10,302 bases of DNA from Oscillospiraceae bacterium (GTDB taxonomy: Bacteria; Bacillota; Clostridia; UBA1381). The DNA is taken from positions 1 to 10,302 of the forward strand of contig JAJBTG010000253.1 of the NCBI GenBank assembly GCA_020860985.1, in the 5' to 3' direction. This document shows positions 6,915-10,302 of this stretch, piece after piece (the first letter of the stretch is position 1; every line of letters begins with the position of its first letter). The position numbers and the translations under genes were made by a program. The notes beneath the pieces are model-generated. The model searched no databases, was not told the origin of the DNA, and saw nothing but the letters and a program-made list of their open reading frames with translations.

Positions 6915-9812
6915 ATGAAAAAAATATTATCCGCGATAATTGCCGCGGCTATGCTTATTAGCATGACGGCGGTTCCCGTCCTTGCGGAGGACGATTTGAT
7001 TTTACATTATGATTTTTCCGACGCGGAGGTGACCGACGTATCAGGCAACGGAAACGACGGTAAAATCGAGGGTGAAAATCCGTCCGCTGATATAGAGAAC
7101 GGCATGATTCATCTTGAGGATAACACATATATCAGTATGCCGGAGGGGATTTTGTCGGACGAGGACACTGTAACGGTCGCGATAAATTTAATGCCCGAAA
7201 TTGAAAAAGCCAATATGTTCACATGGAATTTCGGCAATTCATCCACGGAGGGATATATGTTCCTGAATACCGCGCGCGGCGACGGCAAGCTTCGCTTCGG
7301 TATAACGATGTCAAGCTACGGCGACGAGGAGGAGCTTGTTTGCGATGATTACATTTCAAGCGGTACATGGAGTAATGTCGTAGTTGTAATCGACGGCGAA
7401 AACTCAAAATTATATCGCGACGGCGAGCTTACGGCTGAAAACAGCTTGACATTGAAACCGTCGGATTTGGGAGAAACAACTCAGAATTATATCGGAAAGT
7501 CGCCGTATAGCGCCGATAAATATTTCAAGGGATATATCGACGATTTTCGTATTTATGATAGAGCGCTCACGGCTGAAGAGGTAAAATCGCTGAGCGATGA
7601 ATATCAGGCGGGCATGGCGGATTATTTAATCGAAAAGGATTTGGAATCGATAGAGCTGCCGTCCGAAACGAAGTCGCATCTTGTGCTTAAGGATTACGGT
7701 GAAAACACAGGCAAGGATATAGTTTGGCAGTCGGACAATGAATCGGTAATTAAGCCCGACGGCACGGTGAGCCGTCAATCGGAGGATACCGATGTTGTTT
7801 TGACGGCAAACCTTTCGTACGGAGGAAAGCTTGAAGCGAAAGCCTTCAAAGTCAAGGTGACGGCGGAGGACGAAACCGAGGAACCGGCGGAGGAAAATCT
7901 GTATCTTGTTGCTTCGTTCGGTAATGGTTCGGTGTTATACTACGTTTCTCGGGACGGTGAAAATTACTCTGCGCTTGAGAACAGCGCGGTATTCCGCGCG
8001 GCGGCGGAGAACCCGGAGCTGATTAAAGGCAGTGACGGATTTTTCTATATTACCGACGGCGGCAAAGCGGTGTCAAAGTCAGCCGACCTTATAACATGGA
8101 TAAGCGCGGATGAAGCTGTCAGCGGCGATGCCGAATCTTCGCAATATATGCAGGGAAGTCTTGTAATGCTTACCGAGGAACAGATGGATAAGGTTATTGC
8201 CGCGCTCGGCACTGGAACGGAATTTGACGAGGCCGAAATGCGGACGGTAAAAATATTGCCGAACGAGGAAAGTCCGTTTGGTGAATTTGAGGGTTGGGGT
8301 ACGTCGCTTTGCTGGTGGGCGAATTACATGGGCTACAGTGAAGTCCTCACCGATAAGGCGGCAAAGGCTGTATTCAATCTCGACGAGGGTTTGGGACTTA
8401 ATATCGCGCGCTATAATATCGGCGGCGGAGACGATCCCACGCATAACCATATAACCCGTCTTGACAGCGCCGTGCCGGGATACATGAACGCGGACGGCAC
8501 ATATGACTGGGACGCGGACGTGAATCAGCTGAATGTATTAAAAGCGGCGGTGCGCGAGGGAGCGGACATAGTTGAAGCGTTTTCAAACAGCGCACCTTAT
8601 TTTATGACGATAAGCGGCTGCTCCTCGGGAGCGGAGGATCCATCGGAGGACAATCTCATGCCCGATAAAAACGAGGAGTTTGCCGATTATTTAACAACGG
8701 TGGTAAAGCATCTCGAGGACGTGGAGGGAATAGATATTGACAGTATCTCCCCCATGAACGAGCCGCAAACGAGCTACTGGGGCGCGAACAGTCCCAAGCA
8801 GGAGGGTATGCACGTTGAAGCGGGAGAATCGCAGTCAAAGATGATTGAGGCTCTTGCCGACAGTATAGTGGAAAAGGGAATTGACGCAATCATCTCCGCA
8901 ACGGAGGAAACAAGCATTGACACCGCGATTACAAGCTTTAACGCTCTTTCGGACGAGGCAAAAGACGCTGTTACGCGTATCAACACGCATACATATTCCG
9001 GCAGTAAGCGCACGGAGCTTATGGAAACTGCGTCGGCTGCGGGAAAGGGTCTTTGGATGAGCGAGGTTGACGGCACGTTCACCGCGGGAACGAACGCGAG
9101 ATATATGTCGGCGGCGCTCGGTTTGGCACATAGATTCAATATTGATGTAAATCAAATGAAGCCAACGGCATGGGTATTATGGCAGGCGCTGGATTCTCAC
9201 AAAAAATCGGGATCCATCTATGAAAACAATTCATCGGACGACAGAACAACCGGTTTTTGGGGAATAGCATTCGCCGACCATGACAGGGAGGAAATCACTC
9301 TTACGAAAAAATATTACGGCTTTGGTCAGTACACGCGTTATATTCGTGAGGGCGACACGATAATTTCAAACAGTGACGACGGAAATACTCTTGCGGCATA
9401 CAACAAGGACAGCGGGAAAATTGTTATTGTATCGAGCAACACAACCGCGAAAACGCAGCCTGTTACATATGATTTGTCGGACTTTGCCGAAACGGGCGCG
9501 AATGTGCGCCGTATCCGCACAAGCGTGAACGAAAGCTGGCAGGAGCTTGAAATGCTCAGCCTGAGCGGAAAATCGCTTGAAACGGAGCTTGCGCCAAACT
9601 CGATAACCACGTTCGTTATCGAAAAGGATATGGAATATACCGTCCCCGAGCTTACGGGTGACACGGTAATTTTGGGATATGACGCAGCCGGAATATTGCG
9701 TTCGGCATCGGCTTGCACTCCGGAACAGGCGGGAGCGGAGATTACGCTTAAGGGCGTTCCGCAGAGCGGCTCCGTTAAGGTGTGGAAAAAGGAAGATTTG
9801 AAAAATGACTGA
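6915..9812 (+). CDS. Secreted multidomain GH30 glycosidase, endo-beta-1,6-galactanase type
   Basis: The 965-residue enzyme probably cuts beta-1,6-linked galactan outside the cell. A signal peptide (1-24, ending VLA) is followed by a LamG/concanavalin-like domain (about 25-230), then an atrophied bacterial Ig-like domain (about 238-316). A short stretch (327-400) resembles one GH43 propeller blade. The GH30 TIM barrel spans about 455-810 and its beta-sandwich about 810-905. A small C-terminal beta segment (908-958) resembles those ending other clostridial surface CAZymes. Glu616 in SPMNEPQ is the expected acid/base and Glu717 in MSEVDG the nucleophile. GWGTSLCWWAN at 460-470 is the hallmark of the galactanase branch (subfamily 5) rather than the xylanase or glucosylceramidase branches. 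No SLH or sortase signal is seen, so it is probably released. Ribosome binding site AAAGGAG lies at 6901-6907. Related enzymes include beta-1,6-galactobiohydrolases, so endo or exo action is undecided. Confidence 0.9.
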   Translation: MKKILSAIIAAAMLISMTAVPVLAEDDLILHYDFSDAEVTDVSGNGNDGKIEGENPSADIENGMIHLEDNTYISMPEGILSDEDTVTVAINLMPEIEKANMFTWNFGNSSTEGYMFLNTARGDGKLRFGITMSSYGDEEELVCDDYISSGTWSNVVVVIDGENSKLYRDGELTAENSLTLKPSDLGETTQNYIGKSPYSADKYFKGYIDDFRIYDRALTAEEVKSLSDEYQAGMADYLIEKDLESIELPSETKSHLVLKDYGENTGKDIVWQSDNESVIKPDGTVSRQSEDTDVVLTANLSYGGKLEAKAFKVKVTAEDETEEPAEENLYLVASFGNGSVLYYVSRDGENYSALENSAVFRAAAENPELIKGSDGFFYITDGGKAVSKSADLITWISADEAVSGDAESSQYMQGSLVMLTEEQMDKVIAALGTGTEFDEAEMRTVKILPNEESPFGEFEGWGTSLCWWANYMGYSEVLTDKAAKAVFNLDEGLGLNIARYNIGGGDDPTHNHITRLDSAVPGYMNADGTYDWDADVNQLNVLKAAVREGADIVEAFSNSAPYFMTISGCSSGAEDPSEDNLMPDKNEEFADYLTTVVKHLEDVEGIDIDSISPMNEPQTSYWGANSPKQEGMHVEAGESQSKMIEALADSIVEKGIDAIISATEETSIDTAITSFNALSDEAKDAVTRINTHTYSGSKRTELMETASAAGKGLWMSEVDGTFTAGTNARYMSAALGLAHRFNIDVNQMKPTAWVLWQALDSHKKSGSIYENNSSDDRTTGFWGIAFADHDREEITLTKKYYGFGQYTRYIREGDTIISNSDDGNTLAAYNKDSGKIVIVSSNTTAKTQPVTYDLSDFAETGANVRRIRTSVNESWQELEMLSLSGKSLETELAPNSITTFVIEKDMEYTVPELTGDTVILGYDAAGILRSASACTPEQAGAEITLKGVPQSGSVKVWKKEDLKND

Positions 9813-9863
9813 ATTAAGATGTTCGCGCCGCCTATAAGGGCGGCGCGGACATCTTAATTTTTT
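9812..9863 (+). terminator. Terminator after the GH30 gene (hairpin A of element copy 3)
   Basis: AATTAAGATGT (9812-9822) pairs with ACATCTTAATT (9849-9859), and CGCGCCGCC (9824-9832) pairs with GGCGGCGCG (9839-9847). The loop is TATAAG, with a single T-G wobble between the two stem parts. Six T residues follow (9858-9863). The stem begins on the last base of the GH30 stop codon. It is the most complete version of hairpin A in the window. Confidence 0.85.
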
Positions 9864-9926
9864 CAGCGGGAGCTTTGGTTTGCAAAAAATATCTCCCGTT
9901 GAATGATGGAACCTTGCCCCTTATTA
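9812..9926. repeat. Palindromic intergenic element, copy 3
   Basis: It has the same architecture as copies 1 and 2: hairpin A with TAAGATGT at 9815-9822, then TTTTTTCAG at 9858-9866. Hairpin B is CAGCGGGAG (9864-9872) with CTCCCGTTG (9893-9901). A degenerate tail TTGAATGA...TTATT runs from 9899 to 9925. Hairpin B is unrelated in sequence to that of copies 1 and 2 but still pairs. About 40 nt of it is nearly identical to copy 4. Confidence 0.8.
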
Positions 9927-9933
9927 AAAAAAC

Positions 9934-9976
9934 GCAAAACAAAAAAGCATCCGGGAACGATGCTTTTTTGTTTTGC
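9934..9976. terminator. Bidirectional intrinsic terminator, 18-bp perfect stem
   Basis: The arms 9934-9951 and 9959-9976 are perfect reverse complements of 18 nt around a 7-nt loop, CGGGAAC. The GC-rich core GCATC/GATGC is flanked by A/T tracts, so each strand ends in TTTTTTGTTTTGC after the stem. It can stop read-through from the GH30 gene and also transcription arriving from the minus-strand promoter at 10024-10052. Confidence 0.85.
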
Positions 9977-10017
9977 TATGTATAGGATAAAAGGGTAGAA
10001 TGTAATTTCTTCCTACA
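9934..10017 (-). ncRNA. Candidate small RNA of about 85 nt
   Basis: A minus-strand promoter (10052 to 10024) predicts a transcript starting near 10017, and the strong terminator stem ends it near 9934. The 5' part of about 40 nt has no start codon with a ribosome binding site. It can fold through GTAGGAA with TTCTAC, or alternatively TAGGA with TCCTA. The 3' half is the terminator stem. I do not recognise it as a known RNA family. The ends are predicted, not measured. Confidence 0.45.
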
Positions 10018-10023
10018 ATTATC

Positions 10024-10052
10024 ATTATAGCATAGTATAAAAGGATTTGCAA
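10024..10052 (-). promoter_or_regulatory. Strong minus-strand promoter with extended -10
   Basis: Read on the minus strand, TTGCAA (10052-10047) and TATAAT (10029-10024) are separated by 17 nt. TGC lies directly before the -10 box, giving a perfect TGnTATAAT extended -10. AT-rich tracts upstream (10060-10110) could act as an UP element. No minus-strand protein gene lies downstream before the terminator at 9976-9934. Confidence 0.65.
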
Positions 10053-10055
10053 GCC

Positions 10056-10151
10056 TTTTTTTGCAAAAATTAAAGAATTTTTTCAAATATTACTTTTTTG
10101 TAAAATTTATGTTTCGTTTTGTAATAATCACGTCAAAATCATATACAATCT
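10056..10151. other. AT-rich stretch without recognisable gene
   Basis: Very AT-rich sequence with runs of A and T lies between the minus-strand promoter and element copy 4. I see no plausible coding frame with a ribosome binding site on either strand. It may serve as the upstream region of the minus-strand promoter; nothing further can be supported. Confidence 0.5.
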
Positions 10152-10302
10152 CATATAACTAAATTAAGATGTTCCCCCTGTAAACTCGCAAAGCGTAGTA
10201 AGGTTGCGGAGCAACCTTATGACTAAAGGCGGTGGGTTCCGCTTAATTTTTTCAGCAGGAGCTTTGATTTACAAAAAATATCTCCCGCTGAAAGTGTTGG
10301 AT
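10152..10302. repeat. Palindromic intergenic element, copy 4, runs to window edge
   Basis: TAAGATGT (10165-10172) and TTTTTTCAG (10247-10255) are conserved. The outer stem is AATTAAG (10162-10168) with CTTAATT (10242-10248). Hairpin B pairs CAGCAGGAG (10253-10261) with CTCCCGCTG (10282-10290) with one mismatch. The inner loop of hairpin A is enlarged by about 50 nt and contains its own perfect hairpin, AAGGTTGC-GGA-GCAACCTT (10200-10218). No gene is visible next to this copy in the window. Confidence 0.75.

Noticed and set aside
8774..9718. Several minus-strand frames of 106-126 codons opposite the GH30 gene
   Set aside because: They overlap one another and the GH30 catalytic region, which shows the expected active-site residues on the + strand. 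No ribosome binding sites or domains are visible.
10039..10059. Plus-strand hairpin AAAAGG/CCTTTT followed by T residues as a terminator
   Set aside because: The stem has only six base pairs with a nine-base loop, and it falls inside the spacer and -35 region of the minus-strand promoter. It could instead be operator symmetry; support is too weak to list.
10119..10146. Plus-strand promoter TTGTAA-17-TATACA before element copy 4
   Set aside because: Both boxes are poor matches in a very AT-rich stretch, and the next thing downstream is a terminator-like element rather than a gene.

Overview
The window looks like part of a plant-glycan utilisation locus from a Gram-positive anaerobe, probably a gut or rumen clostridium (Bacillota). 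The support is strong AGGAGG-type ribosome binding sites, an LAGC-type lipobox, an S-layer-homology (SLH) tail, LplA/B/C-type sugar importers without their own ATPase, and a multidomain secreted CAZyme. The genus cannot be fixed from the sequence. All supported protein genes are on the + strand.

Region 1 (1-3660) is an importer operon. It has a likely -10 box at the left edge, two ABC permeases (122-1105 and 1126-2007), an intercistronic hairpin, a 505-residue lipoprotein solute-binding protein (2096-3613) and a clean intrinsic terminator (3623-3654). No ATPase gene is present, so a shared MsmX-type ATPase encoded elsewhere is expected.

Region 2 (3700-6840) starts with a near-consensus promoter (3709-3737). 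It drives a 550-residue protein made of a calcium-loop beta-propeller and a C-terminal SLH-like segment, with no signal peptide (3775-5427). Two tandem copies of a palindromic element follow (5428-5642, with a tail to 5668). Next is a GH88 unsaturated glucuronyl hydrolase (5701-6840), which is cytoplasmic and keeps the catalytic Asp pair.

Region 3 (6841-9812) holds a secreted 965-residue enzyme: LamG-like domain, atrophied Ig-like domain, a remnant resembling one GH43 propeller blade, and a GH30 catalytic domain of the endo-beta-1,6-galactanase type.

Region 4 (9813-10302) has no protein gene. It contains two more copies of the palindromic element, an 18-bp perfect bidirectional terminator, and a minus-strand promoter aimed at that terminator. 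Together the last two could make an untranslated RNA of about 85 nt.

Working model (inference): GH30 outside the cell cuts beta-1,6-galactan side chains of arabinogalactan proteins. The importer takes up the glucuronate-capped, perhaps rhamnose-capped, oligosaccharides. The propeller protein acts in the cytoplasm as an unrecognised lyase that leaves a 4,5-unsaturated glucuronyl end, and GH88 removes that residue. The two points most worth following are the propeller-SLH protein as a new lyase family and the modular four-copy palindromic element with compensatory base changes.
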